Shown here: one piece after another, positions 1 through 5,789 of the stretch | Layout of the letters: the number at the start of each line of letters is the position of its first letter | How positions within the stretch are numbered: the first letter of the stretch is position 1 | From: Candidatus Kaiserbacteria bacterium | GTDB lineage: Bacteria; Patescibacteriota; Minisyncoccia; Phycocordibacterales; UBA918 | Direction: 5' to 3' | Assembly: GCA_003245875.1 (NCBI GenBank) | Contig: QKBW01000050.1 | Span: forward strand, 1 to 12,606 | DNA length: 12,606 nucleotides | Program-made: the position numbers and the translations under genes | Notes under the pieces: generated by a model | Seen by the model: the letters and a program-made list of their open reading frames with translations, nothing else | The model's database searches: none | Told to the model about the DNA's origin: nothing

Positions 1-45
1 CGCCGGGCAAAGAAAGACGCCGGTCTTTCTTTGCCCGGCGTTTTT
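1..45 (+). terminator. Rho-independent terminator of an upstream off-window gene
   Basis: Positions 1-18 and 23-40 form a perfect 18-bp stem with a 4-base loop, directly followed by a T-rich run (41-51). The gene it serves lies left of the window. Confidence 0.88.
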
Positions 46-67
46 CTTTTTGTTTAATAAGAAAACG

Positions 68-96
68 GCCACCCGCGCGCTTGTGGCGCGGGTGGC
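68..96 (-). terminator. Hairpin terminator of the zinc-finger gene
   Basis: Bases 68-78 pair perfectly with 86-96 (11 bp, GC-rich). Read on the minus strand the hairpin lies just after the stop codon at 106-108 and is followed by a short TTTT run (65-62), then AT-rich DNA. The U-tract is weak, but the placement is right. Confidence 0.65.
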
Positions 97-105
97 GTTG
101 TTGGG

Positions 106-387
106 TCACCTCGCTTGGGCATTCTCCCAAGCGATTTTGTGCTCAACCTCGCAAAAGGGGGTGTGCACGCCGTTTCGCACCGCGGTGCTGGTGAGCAGTG
201 TGTCTTTATCCGACACACCGCACCACGCGCAGTGGCGCTTTGCCCATTCCTGCTGGCATTCCGGCCCGCAGAAGATGAGCGGTTCGCCGGGTTTCCCCGG
301 CAGATGGGCGATGGTGTACGTACCGTCTCCTTTGATGGCCAATCCTCTGCCGCATTGGGCACAATATCCATTGATAAAGATGCTCAT
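106..387 (-). CDS. Small tandem treble-clef zinc-finger (TRASH/MYM-like) protein
   Basis: A 93-residue protein starting MSIFINGYC. I chose the internal ATG at 387-385 over an upstream one at 426 because an excellent Shine-Dalgarno run (AAAGGAGGGGG) lies just before it. It holds two similar cysteine modules: CAQCG followed by FCGPECQQEW, then CAWCG followed by FCEVEHKIAW. The pattern CxxC...FCxxxC/H with a trailing aromatic/basic helix is typical of TRASH/MYM-like treble-clef zinc fingers, which bind one metal per module and often sense metals or mediate protein or nucleic-acid contacts. There is no signal peptide or membrane segment. It lies convergent with the off-window gene ending at its left and divergent from the gene at 472. 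Metal binding is well supported by the pattern; the specific role is unknown. Confidence 0.8.
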   Translation of the reverse strand: MSIFINGYCAQCGRGLAIKGDGTYTIAHLPGKPGEPLIFCGPECQQEWAKRHCAWCGVSDKDTLLTSTAVRNGVHTPFCEVEHKIAWENAQAR

Positions 388-454
388 TGGTCCCCCTCCT
401 TTCAGGTCCGCTCGGTACAATGCCACTGTTTCTTATATTTTGCAACAAGGTGGC

Positions 455-463
455 TGCTATACT
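455..463 (+). promoter_or_regulatory. Extended -10 promoter, leaderless
   Basis: TGCTATACT gives an extended -10 (TG at 455-456, TATACT at 458-463). Only 8 bases separate it from the ATG at 472, so transcription should start at or next to the start codon. No Shine-Dalgarno is present. Confidence 0.65.
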
Positions 464-471
464 ATTTATAT

Positions 472-981
472 ATGAAGACAATGGTGGTACACGACAAAAT
501 GCAACATGGATATCGCTATACCCTCTCTGCGCCGGTTGGTAAACAGTTTCATCCCGCGTTTAAGCCGCAGTTGACCCCGCAAAAGATGTTACAGCTTGGG
601 GTATTTGAGGGCGTCTATATGCGTGATTGCCAAAAGGAGTTTCCGAAGGAGTGGTTTACGAAGGCGCGGCTGGCCGAAGGCCAGCCGCAAAAAGAGCTCA
701 ATTACTTTGGTGTACGAGCGAGCCAACCACTCTCAGTATGGCAAAAGAAGGGCTGGATCAATAAAGAGCACGATCCTCGCGGCTGGTTTCAGTGGTATTG
801 CCGCTATTATATGGGTCGCCGGCTTGGTGACGGAGAAGATGAACGGCAAATAAAGCGCTGGAAAGCCTTTGCCCGCCATGCATCTCAGGTGAAAAAGCAT
901 TGTAAACAGGGAGATTTCTCATGCCGCCCTCGCCAACGCCAAGCCCTCCTACATTGGGCCTACGATAGTAGAAAGTTTTAG
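472..981 (+). CDS. Conserved uncharacterised protein, aromatic/basic-rich (169 aa)
   Basis: The start MKTMVVHDKM is chosen because a -10 box ends 8 bases upstream (leaderless); the longer open frame upstream overlaps the opposite-strand zinc-finger gene and is not credible. The protein is soluble, basic and unusually rich in Trp, Tyr, Phe and Arg. Its C-terminal half has a dense run of motifs that look strongly constrained: DPRGWFQWYCRYYMGRR (101-117), DERQIKRWKAFARH (123-136) and CRPRQRQALLHWAYDS (151-166), with cysteines at 110, 144 and 151. I recall similar GWFQWYCR / RQRQALLHWAYD proteins of unknown function, but cannot name a characterised family. The basic-aromatic character would suit nucleic-acid binding, which is only a guess. 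A perfect 10-bp hairpin with GAA loop lies inside the frame at 666-688. Confidence 0.85.
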   Translation: MKTMVVHDKMQHGYRYTLSAPVGKQFHPAFKPQLTPQKMLQLGVFEGVYMRDCQKEFPKEWFTKARLAEGQPQKELNYFGVRASQPLSVWQKKGWINKEHDPRGWFQWYCRYYMGRRLGDGEDERQIKRWKAFARHASQVKKHCKQGDFSCRPRQRQALLHWAYDSRKF

Positions 982-1017
982 TTTAAGTCCTCCGGAAAGG
1001 GGTGAACGGTTTTTCTA

Positions 1018-1046
1018 TTGACTATTTTTATATTGCATGTTTTAGT
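1018..1046 (+). promoter_or_regulatory. Promoter of the coiled-coil protein gene
   Basis: TTGACT (1018-1023), 17-base spacer, then TTTAGT (1041-1046) preceded by TG at 1038-1039 (extended -10). The predicted start near 1053 leaves a short leader carrying GGAGG at 1064-1068. Confidence 0.55.
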
Positions 1047-1073
1047 ACTCAATGGTTTGAAATGGAGGAACCA

Positions 1074-2282
1074 ATGAGTCTTTGTTCTTTTACATGGCAG
1101 GCGACCGATAATGGTCGCGCACAAAAGAAGCTTGAAAAAAAAGCTTCCAATACCATCATGCATTTCTTCGAATCGTTGGAGAAAAAGCCGGAGCTGCGCA
1201 TGAATGTGATGAATATCGGCCCTGGCGGTCGCCCCGAGCTCCCTTTGGCCTTATCGCCGAAGGCAGACGACGATATGCGGCCTGGCGTCAAGATGAAAAT
1301 CTGGACGGAAGGTACGCAATGTCTGCATGGTTACATGACTGGCGTTGATATGTCTGATACCACGCTTCAAAACCTGATCGAGAGAGGTCCGTATAGCATC
1401 CCTCCTATCGAACTGGCTGGAGAAGGGGCCGCAACCGTAGACAACAAGAAGGCGGAAGATTCCGAGGCAACCATGCTCGATTTCCTCGCATCGGCGGCAT
1501 CGGAGCTCGAAGTGTATCAACCGGTGCCACAGGAAAACCTTCCGCTCGAAACCCCGCTACAATACCTTGTTCGTAACAGTGTTCCCACAAAAGACATCGA
1601 ACGCCTCAAGGCTACGATGTCGCGTATCGTTGACTTGGGTTGCCCGAAGGGGGAACTTCCAAACACGATTCAGGTTCCTGTCGAACAGGTCACCCAGGCC
1701 ATCATGGAACATATGGGGTTGTCCCCCAATGAATCCGGTACTTACCGAGGCGTGATCGGTGGTTTCTACAGCACCAGGATCGCAGCCTTCGGGCTCAAGA
1801 TGGAGGGGCTCCGTCTCAACGATGATGCCCGATATACCGACTGGGTGTTCGATGTTGATCTAATCGTCGATTTTGTCGGCGGTGAAGATCATCTCGCCCG
1901 TCTTGCTCAGGAGCGATCGATAGAGGTGTCTCGCCGCGATGCTGCACGCCAAGAGGAAGAGATCACCCTGCCCCCGTCGAAAATGCCGGAACCTGACGAA
2001 CAGATCGAGGACTTCGAATTGCTGGCTTTGGCTGAAAAGCTGAAGAAGCAACGGGAGAAATGGCGTCGTGAACAGGACCTCCTGAACTCGAACTTGGCTG
2101 AATTGCGCACACAGGAAGCACTCTTGCTGGCGCAACTCCAGGCAGTTCGCCAAGAGATCAGCAAGAGCGCAGACGAACTCGACGAGGTCACTTTGCGCCT
2201 TGAAGATTCGCGGCTGACTGACGAGATGCGGATGCGCTTGGAAGAGGCGCTCAACAGGATCACCTCGGTGCTTGGTGACTGA
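1074..2282 (+). CDS. Unrecognised protein with C-terminal coiled coil (402 aa)
   Basis: The start MSLCSFTWQA follows GGAGG (1064-1068) at 5 bases, so this gene uses a canonical ribosome binding site, unlike most of its neighbours. There is no signal peptide or membrane segment. Residues 1-110 form a mixed globular segment with a Gly/Pro-rich turn (NIGPGGRPELPLALSPK, 47-63). Residues 160-270 look like a second folded region (PLQYLVRNSVPTKDIERLK, then RGVIGGFYSTRIAAFGLKMEG and YTDWVFDVDLIVDFVGGEDH). After an acidic/Pro linker (295-314), residues 315-395 form a long Glu/Lys/Leu-rich coiled coil ending IT-SVLGD. I do not recognise a family. It is monocistronic: own promoter and own terminator at 2295-2325. 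The third codon positions look more GC-rich than in xth next door, which could reflect high expression or foreign origin; I have not counted this. Confidence 0.85.
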   Translation: MSLCSFTWQATDNGRAQKKLEKKASNTIMHFFESLEKKPELRMNVMNIGPGGRPELPLALSPKADDDMRPGVKMKIWTEGTQCLHGYMTGVDMSDTTLQNLIERGPYSIPPIELAGEGAATVDNKKAEDSEATMLDFLASAASELEVYQPVPQENLPLETPLQYLVRNSVPTKDIERLKATMSRIVDLGCPKGELPNTIQVPVEQVTQAIMEHMGLSPNESGTYRGVIGGFYSTRIAAFGLKMEGLRLNDDARYTDWVFDVDLIVDFVGGEDHLARLAQERSIEVSRRDAARQEEEITLPPSKMPEPDEQIEDFELLALAEKLKKQREKWRREQDLLNSNLAELRTQEALLLAQLQAVRQEISKSADELDEVTLRLEDSRLTDEMRMRLEEALNRITSVLGD

Positions 2283-2294
2283 GCCAGTGTCAAC

Positions 2295-2325
2295 GACCCG
2301 TCGCTTTTGCGGCGGGTCATTTTTT
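2295..2325 (+). terminator. Rho-independent terminator
   Basis: GACCCGTCGC (2295-2304) pairs with GCGGCGGGTC (2309-2318) through one wobble around a TTTT loop, followed by A and six Ts. It lies 13 bases after the stop codon at 2280-2282. Confidence 0.88.
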
Positions 2326-2342
2326 ATCCTTAAGAAGGAAGA

Positions 2343-2351
2343 TGATATACT
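2343..2351 (+). promoter_or_regulatory. Extended -10 promoter of xth, leaderless
   Basis: TGATATACT: TG at 2343-2344 and TATACT at 2346-2351. The ATG begins 7 bases later at 2358, so the mRNA should begin at the start codon. Confidence 0.65.
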
Positions 2352-2357
2352 TTCTTG

Positions 2358-3167
2358 ATGAAAATCTACTCGTGGAACGTCAACGGAATTCGGGCCGTTG
2401 AAAAAAAAGGCCTTTTTGAGCCATTTTTAAAAAATCATCAACCAGACGTGCTCTGTTTACAAGAAACCAAAGCGCATGATGGCCTCGTCTCAGAAGAATT
2501 TGCTGCTAAATATCCAGAATACGAACAATATTGGCATGGTGCTGAACGAAAAGGCTACTCCGGAACGGCCATTTTTACAAAAATATCGCCCAAAAACGTG
2601 ATTTTTGGTCTGCCTGAAGATATCCAAGAACAGTATCATCTAGACGATACCTATGGTGATACCACCAAAGAAGGCCGTATTACCACCCTCGAGTTCGATG
2701 ATTTCTTTGTTTCTACCGTCTATACGCCAAATGCCAAGGAAGATCTTTCCCGTATTCCTATGCGTCAGCATTGGGATCCTGCCTATCGTGACTACATGAA
2801 ACGCCTAGCAGTAGAGAAACCGGTCATCTTTTGTGGTGACTTCAACGTGGCACATACAGAACTGGATCTAGCACGACCGAAAGAGAACAAAGGCAAGAAG
2901 GGGTTCACCGATGAAGAACGTGCCGGTTTTGATGATTTTCTCGCTGCCGGCTTTGTCGACACGTTCCGTCAGCTCCATCCCGATGAAAATGGCCACTACA
3001 CCTGGTGGAGCCATTGGGGGCAAGCTCGTGATCGTAACGTTGGCTGGCGCATTGACTACGTGATGGCAAGCCGCGATCTCCTACCATTGGTGCAGACTGC
3101 ACGCATCCATGCGGATGTACTCGGGAGCGACCATTGTCCTGTGTCAATCACACTATCACACAGCTAA
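2358..3167 (+). CDS. xth: Exodeoxyribonuclease III / AP endonuclease (Xth/ExoA family)
   Basis: A 269-aa Mg2+-dependent endonuclease/exonuclease/phosphatase-fold enzyme that cleaves DNA at abasic sites and has 3'-5' exonuclease and 3'-phosphatase activity, so it acts in base excision repair in the cytoplasm. All family motifs are present in order: KIYSWNVNGIRA (Asn7), LCLQETK (metal-binding Glu36), YSGTAIFTK (68-75), TVYTPNA (Tyr122), CGDFNVAH with Asp161/Asn163, RNVGWRIDYVMAS (Asp233) and the catalytic GSDHCPV (Asp258-His259). Length is normal for the family. ATG at 2358 is preferred over a TTG three bases upstream because the -10 box implies a leaderless transcript. It is a stand-alone unit between two terminators. 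Confidence 0.97.
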   Translation: MKIYSWNVNGIRAVEKKGLFEPFLKNHQPDVLCLQETKAHDGLVSEEFAAKYPEYEQYWHGAERKGYSGTAIFTKISPKNVIFGLPEDIQEQYHLDDTYGDTTKEGRITTLEFDDFFVSTVYTPNAKEDLSRIPMRQHWDPAYRDYMKRLAVEKPVIFCGDFNVAHTELDLARPKENKGKKGFTDEERAGFDDFLAAGFVDTFRQLHPDENGHYTWWSHWGQARDRNVGWRIDYVMASRDLLPLVQTARIHADVLGSDHCPVSITLSHS

Positions 3168-3212
3168 ACACAGGAACACGAAACATATTTGTGTCAACCT
3201 CTCACCAAGAGG

Positions 3213-3248
3213 GTAAAAAACACGGCCTAACCAGGCCGTGTTTTTTAC
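3213..3248 (+). terminator. Rho-independent terminator after xth
   Basis: A perfect 16-bp stem (3213-3228 with 3233-3248) around an AACC loop; the stem ends in six Ts on the plus strand and, by symmetry, also on the minus strand. Confidence 0.9.
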
Positions 3249-3260
3249 ACACTAGGGAAC

Positions 3261-3280
3261 ATGTCCTTTATAAAGGACAT
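3261..3280. repeat. TAAAGGACAT palindrome, copy 1 (perfect 20-bp)
   Basis: ATGTCCTTTATAAAGGACAT is a perfect 20-bp palindrome made of two abutting copies of the decamer TAAAGGACAT in opposite orientation. It starts 12 bases after the xth terminator and lies 21 bases upstream of the first DnaA box. It could be a binding site for a dimeric protein. Confidence 0.8.
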
Positions 3281-3301
3281 AAATTTTCTAAAGTACTCGT
3301 G

Positions 3302-3320
3302 TTATACACAGTTATGCACA
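3302..3320 (+). promoter_or_regulatory. Two tandem DnaA boxes
   Basis: TTATACACA (3302-3310) and TTATGCACA (3312-3320) both match the consensus TTATNCACA exactly, in the same orientation, 10 bases apart (one helical turn). DnaA binding is inferred; the boxes could mark an origin or a DnaA-controlled or titration site. Confidence 0.65.
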
Positions 3321-3324
3321 CGGT

Positions 3325-3354
3325 ATGTCCTTTACATGTTTTGGTAAAGGACAT
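3325..3354. repeat. TAAAGGACAT palindrome, copy 2 (11-bp arms, 8-base spacer)
   Basis: ATGTCCTTTAC (3325-3335) and GTAAAGGACAT (3344-3354) are perfect inverted repeats separated by ATGTTTTG. The site overlaps a possible promoter (TTTACA at 3331-3336, TAATAT at 3354-3359), the arrangement expected of an operator. Confidence 0.75.
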
Positions 3355-3359
3355 AATAT
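3331..3359 (+). promoter_or_regulatory. Possible promoter reading toward the structured RNA
   Basis: TTTACA (3331-3336), 17-base spacer, TAATAT (3354-3359). The predicted start near 3366 would read to the terminator at about 3800. It is embedded in palindrome copy 2. Confidence 0.4.
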
Positions 3360-3399
3360 ATATGCAGGCCCAGAGAGGGCAAGCAGATGCAAACGGTGA

Positions 3400-3416
3400 T
3401 GTCTTTCTAAAGGACA
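3400..3416. repeat. TAAAGGACA degenerate palindrome, copy 3
   Basis: TGTCTTTCTAAAGGACA holds one TAAAGGACA arm and an imperfect opposite arm lacking one C. It is the third member of the family within 156 bases. Confidence 0.55.
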
Positions 3417-3519
3417 ACACGCATCCCTTCAAGAGTTCATTCCACACTAACGTTACAATTTATACCTCCACATGTTGTAACAAACGTTCATAACATTCCC
3501 ACCTATTTCTCGACCCATT

Positions 3520-3800
3520 ACTGAGTCGGAACGAGTACCGAAGGAGTAGAGCACTTCGTTACTCCTTCCGACTCGGTCAATGCGAGCATAAGGACGTAAG
3601 TCAATTTTGCTCTTAGAGTCGAGCATCTACGTTTGAGTCTAAACGAGGGATAAGCTCTTACACCAAGTTTGGTGTGGCGCCCACAATTACGAGGCCATGT
3701 GGCTTCCATAAAGAGACTCTTCGTACATTTTAAGGCCTGAAGGCACCGGCAGCAGATCACTTCCCCATCTGATCAGCTCCCGATACCTTCAGGCCTTTTC
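3520..3800 (+). ncRNA. Probable structured non-coding RNA with terminal hairpin and U-run
   Basis: The tract has no credible ORF but a high density of helices. (1) 3520-3577: ACTGAGTCGG pairs with CCGACTCGGT, and inside it AAGGAGTA (3541-3548) pairs with TACTCCTT (3560-3567), with an 11-base bulge on one side. (2) ACACCAAGTTTGGTGT near 3660-3675 is a small hairpin. (3) 3732-3797: AAGGCCTGAAGG pairs with CCTTCAGGCCTT, continuing inward through CGG/CCG, AGC/GCT and GATCA/TGATC with small symmetric internal loops (CAC/ATA, C/C, A/A), apical loop containing CCCC. A TTTTCTTTT run follows, which orients the RNA on the plus strand. I could not match it to tmRNA, RNase P RNA, SRP RNA or 6S RNA. The 5' end is not located; it may begin near 3366 or closer to 3500. 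Confidence 0.55.
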
Positions 3801-3817
3801 TTTTGCATAATTTCTAG

Positions 3818-3826
3818 TTATCCACA
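3818..3826 (+). promoter_or_regulatory. DnaA box
   Basis: TTATCCACA is an exact consensus DnaA box, lying between the RNA's U-run and the bidirectional terminator. It is the third exact TTATNCACA in this gap. Confidence 0.5.
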
Positions 3827-3827
3827 G

Positions 3828-3864
3828 AAAAAAGACGCGGAACCATTGGTTCCGCGTCTTTTTT
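3828..3864. terminator. Bidirectional terminator, mainly for cca
   Basis: A perfect 17-bp stem (3828-3844 with 3848-3864), ATT loop, with A6 at one end and T6 at the other. It lies 2 bases beyond the cca stop codon. Confidence 0.9.
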
Positions 3865-3866
3865 CT

Positions 3867-5345
3867 TTACCCTACGTGGTGTTCCTTGGCTATGGCCTTA
3901 AGGGCGGCTTTTTCTTCCTCTTCTTGGCGTTTTTTACCAGCGTCAGCCAGAGCGGCAAGTTCCGTTTCACTGAGTAAAATAAGGCTTTTTACCCGATCGT
4001 CAAGATATTGTGCAGTGTTTTTACTCGGGTCGTTGAGGACTTCTTCGAGTAGTGCATTAAGGATAAAACCGAGCTTTTTGCCTGGTTTTTCTCCGGTAAT
4101 GTCCATAATATGATCGCCATTTGTCGCTAACATTTTTACCGATATTGGATCTCGCAGGGCCTCGTCCACCATTGCTTTGTAGCGGCGGAAGCGGAATGGT
4201 TGTTCCTTCGGTCTTCCGGTGCCGATGCGGTCGCAAACACGTAAATTAAGCAAATCATTGATATTTTCCTCCCCTACGCGCGCAATGGTGCGTCGTACTG
4301 CTGAGAGTGTGATTTGGTCAGGGTCGGAAAAAAACATATGCCAGCGCACCAGGGTTGTAACTCGGTCGATGAATTCACGGGGCATTTTTAAGCGTTGCAA
4401 GGCCTTTTTGGCCATCTTGGCTCCCACTACCTCGTGTCCGTGGAAAGAATACAGCTTATTTTTGGCACCAGAACGACGGGTGGCCGGTTTAGCAAGGTCG
4501 TGTAGTAGCGCAGCGTAGCGCACTTCGGTCGAAAAACCCTTGTCTGCCGCAGCTTGGCAGGTGCGGAGAAGGTGCTCGAAGACGTCATACGCGTGGATGC
4601 CGCTTTGGTCACAGTGTATGCCCTCCTTTAGTTCCGGTAGAACGTAGTCAAGCATATCGAGTCGCTCCAACATGGCTATTCCCTGCATCGGGGTGCTTGA
4701 TTCCATTATTTTACGGAACTCATCGGAGATACGTTCGATGGAAATATGGCTTAAAAGTTTGTGATTCCGAGTGATTGAGGTCATGGTTTCACTCTCGATC
4801 GCAAAATTGAGCTCGGTAGCTAGGCGCACGGCACGCATCATACGGAGCGCGTCTTCACTGAAACGATCGTCGGGGTTCCCTACGGTTTTTAGCCGTTTTT
4901 TGCGTAAATCTTCTTGTCCGTCAAAAAGATCAACCAACTGCTCGGTCTGGTAGCGCCAAGCAATGGCATTAACGGTAAAATCACGGCGTTTGAGGTCTTC
5001 TTCGAGTGAAACACCAAAAGTTACCTGGTCCGGACGACGATTGTCGCTATAGCCGCTTTCGGTACGGTATGGGGTCACTTCTACAACTTTTACGCGCTCA
5101 TTCTCGGTGTCTTCATTGACCACTCCGACGGTGCCGTAGTCGTTATTGTGGTAGGTATTATCCTCACCAAAGAGCGTAATTATTTCTTCAGGCACTGCGT
5201 CGGTGGTGATGTCCCAATCCTTTGGTTCTTTCCCGATCAGCAAGTCTCGTACACAACCACCGACCAAATATGCCTCAAAACCGGCACGTTCTAAGGAGTC
5301 GGCGACATGGGCAACTTCTTTTGGTACGTCACGTTGTGTGATCAT
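3867..5345 (-). CDS. cca: CCA-adding enzyme / tRNA nucleotidyltransferase with HD domain
   Basis: A 492-aa class II nucleotidyltransferase that adds or repairs the 3' CCA of tRNAs using CTP and ATP. The head domain shows AYLVGGCVRD (25-34), the metal-binding DWD (43-45) and RRDFTVNAIA (120-129); DLFDGQEDL and EDALRMMRAVRLATEL (163-178) follow. An HD phosphohydrolase-type domain carries HAYDVFEHLL (250-259) and ALLHDLAKP (278-286), as in bacterial enzymes with a 2'3'-cyclic phosphatase-like module. It is somewhat long for the family, ending in a charged tail (KKRQEEEEKAALKAIAKEHH). ATG at 5345-5343 fits a leaderless transcript from TGCTACAAT. It lies divergent from tRNA-Arg; every tRNA gene in the window lacks an encoded CCA, so this activity is essential for them. 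It could equally be annotated a CC- or A-adding enzyme; sequence alone does not separate these. Confidence 0.95.
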   Translation of the reverse strand: MITQRDVPKEVAHVADSLERAGFEAYLVGGCVRDLLIGKEPKDWDITTDAVPEEIITLFGEDNTYHNNDYGTVGVVNEDTENERVKVVEVTPYRTESGYSDNRRPDQVTFGVSLEEDLKRRDFTVNAIAWRYQTEQLVDLFDGQEDLRKKRLKTVGNPDDRFSEDALRMMRAVRLATELNFAIESETMTSITRNHKLLSHISIERISDEFRKIMESSTPMQGIAMLERLDMLDYVLPELKEGIHCDQSGIHAYDVFEHLLRTCQAAADKGFSTEVRYAALLHDLAKPATRRSGAKNKLYSFHGHEVVGAKMAKKALQRLKMPREFIDRVTTLVRWHMFFSDPDQITLSAVRRTIARVGEENINDLLNLRVCDRIGTGRPKEQPFRFRRYKAMVDEALRDPISVKMLATNGDHIMDITGEKPGKKLGFILNALLEEVLNDPSKNTAQYLDDRVKSLILLSETELAALADAGKKRQEEEEKAALKAIAKEHHVG

Positions 5346-5352
5346 GTTCGCT

Positions 5353-5361
5353 ATTGTAGCA
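5353..5361 (-). promoter_or_regulatory. Extended -10 promoter of cca, leaderless
   Basis: On the minus strand TGCTACAAT (extended -10, TACAAT at 5358-5353) is followed by 7 bases and then the ATG. Confidence 0.6.
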
Positions 5362-5369
5362 GAAAGTCA

Positions 5370-5398
5370 TTGCGTTTTCTCTTTTTGCACCGTATAGT
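5370..5398 (+). promoter_or_regulatory. tRNA-Arg promoter
   Basis: TTGCGT (5370-5375), 17-base spacer, TATAGT (5393-5398), 9 bases before the first base of the tRNA. It is back to back with the cca promoter. Confidence 0.7.
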
Positions 5399-5407
5399 AT
5401 TGCCACC

Positions 5408-5479
5408 GCGCCCATGGTGAAATGGATATCACAACTGACTTCGGATCAGTCGTTCTGGGTTCGAGTCCTGGTGGGCGCA
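5408..5479 (+). tRNA. tRNA-Arg (anticodon TCG)
   Basis: The 72-nt cloverleaf has acceptor GCGCCCA/TGGGCGC with discriminator A at 5479. The anticodon stem ACTGA/TCAGT encloses loop CTTCGGA, giving anticodon TCG (reads CGA). The T-loop is TTCGAGT, and the T-stem contains two wobble pairs. No CCA is encoded; the bases after the discriminator are CGA. Confidence 0.93.
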
Positions 5480-5484
5480 CGAAT

Positions 5485-5520
5485 ACAAAAATGAGCACAC
5501 AACAGTGTGCCATTTTTGTT
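5485..5520 (+). terminator. Hairpin terminator after tRNA-Arg
   Basis: ACAAAAATG (5485-5493) and GCACAC (5495-5500) pair with GTGTGC (5505-5510) and CATTTTTGT (5511-5519), with one bulged A; the T-rich 3' arm serves as the U-tract. Confidence 0.65.
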
Positions 5521-5566
5521 CGTGCGGCCACAGAAAGACATACAATGTCTTTCGTCAGGACTCGAA
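5518..5566 (-). repeat. Interrupted inverted copy of the tRNA-Arg 3' end
   Basis: Read on the minus strand this segment begins TTCGAGTCCTG and ends GTGGCCGCACGAA. It resembles the end of tRNA-Arg and its flank (TTCGAGTCCTG then GTGGGCGCACGAA at 5461-5483), but split by about 24 bases that include a hairpin (AAAGACAT/ATGTCTTT, 5534-5552). Confidence 0.5.
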
Positions 5567-5625
5567 GCCGTTGCCTGCGATTTTGAAGAATGAAAAATCG
5601 TGACAACGGGTACTGAACATGTAAT

Positions 5626-5647
5626 GTTCGAGTCCTGGTGGGCGCAC
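5626..5647 (+). repeat. Direct repeat of the tRNA-Arg 3' end (T-arm plus acceptor)
   Basis: These 22 bases are identical to 5459-5480, the T-loop to acceptor end of tRNA-Arg plus one flanking base. No D-arm or anticodon arm precedes it, so it is a fragment, not a second tRNA. GAACAT/ATGTTC (6-bp hairpin) overlaps its start. This is an att-like or recombination footprint. Confidence 0.8.
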
Positions 5648-5653
5648 ACAGGT

Positions 5654-5693
5654 AAAAGAAAAACACGATTCTTAGGAATCGTGTTTTTCTTTT
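5654..5693 (+). terminator. Rho-independent terminator
   Basis: A perfect 18-bp stem (5654-5671 with 5676-5693), TTAG loop, with a T-rich 3' arm. It closes the tRNA-Arg/fragment region and isolates the next gene. Confidence 0.88.
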
Positions 5694-5771
5694 AGAAACT
5701 GAACTGTTTTAGTTTTCTACTCAAGTTTGTACCTGTCTGGTTGTTAGTAAGGTAAAAATGAACTCCCAGGA

Positions 5772-5782
5772 TATACTATACT
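5772..5782 (+). promoter_or_regulatory. Overlapping -10 boxes, leaderless
   Basis: TATACTATACT holds two overlapping TATACT boxes (5772-5777, 5777-5782); the second ends 7 bases before the ATG at 5790. Confidence 0.6.
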
Positions 5783-5789
5783 AGTATAT

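Larger units (their letters stand above)
3249..3519. other. AT-rich intergenic region with DnaA boxes and palindromes
   Basis: No credible protein gene is seen here. It holds the TAAAGGACAT palindromes (3261-3280, 3325-3354, 3400-3416), two tandem DnaA boxes (3302-3320), a possible promoter (3331-3359) and an imperfect inverted repeat (AACGTTACAA at 3449-3458 against TTGTAAC...ACGTT ending at 3488). The open frame running through it has no recognisable features. Confidence 0.6.

Noticed and set aside
115..471. N-terminal extension of the gene at 472 (frame open from 115)
   Set aside because: It overlaps the zinc-finger gene on the other strand and lies upstream of the leaderless promoter.
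3344..3371. dif (XerC/XerD) site
   Set aside because: ACATAATATATAT matches the XerD side and centre of Firmicutes dif, but the XerC arm does not match; AT-rich coincidence is more likely.
3362..3493. 43-codon frame beginning MQAQRGQADANG
   Set aside because: Its ATG lies only 2 bases after the predicted -10, so it would be upstream of the transcript start; no ribosome binding site and no protein-like features.
3518..3760. Minus-strand 80-codon frame in the xth-cca gap
   Set aside because: It runs through the hairpins of the probable RNA, lacks a promoter or ribosome binding site and has no recognisable domain.
3520..3800. tmRNA, RNase P RNA, SRP RNA or 6S RNA
   Set aside because: No tRNA-like T-arm, no GAGGAAAGTC or ACAGAAA core, no GGAAG-AGCAGC loop, and the hairpins are not arranged as one long bulged helix.
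5367..5666. Minus-strand frames with peptides such as PPGLEPRTTDPK and APTRTRTL
   Set aside because: They are antisense translations of tRNA-Arg and its duplicated 3' end, a well-known source of false gene calls.
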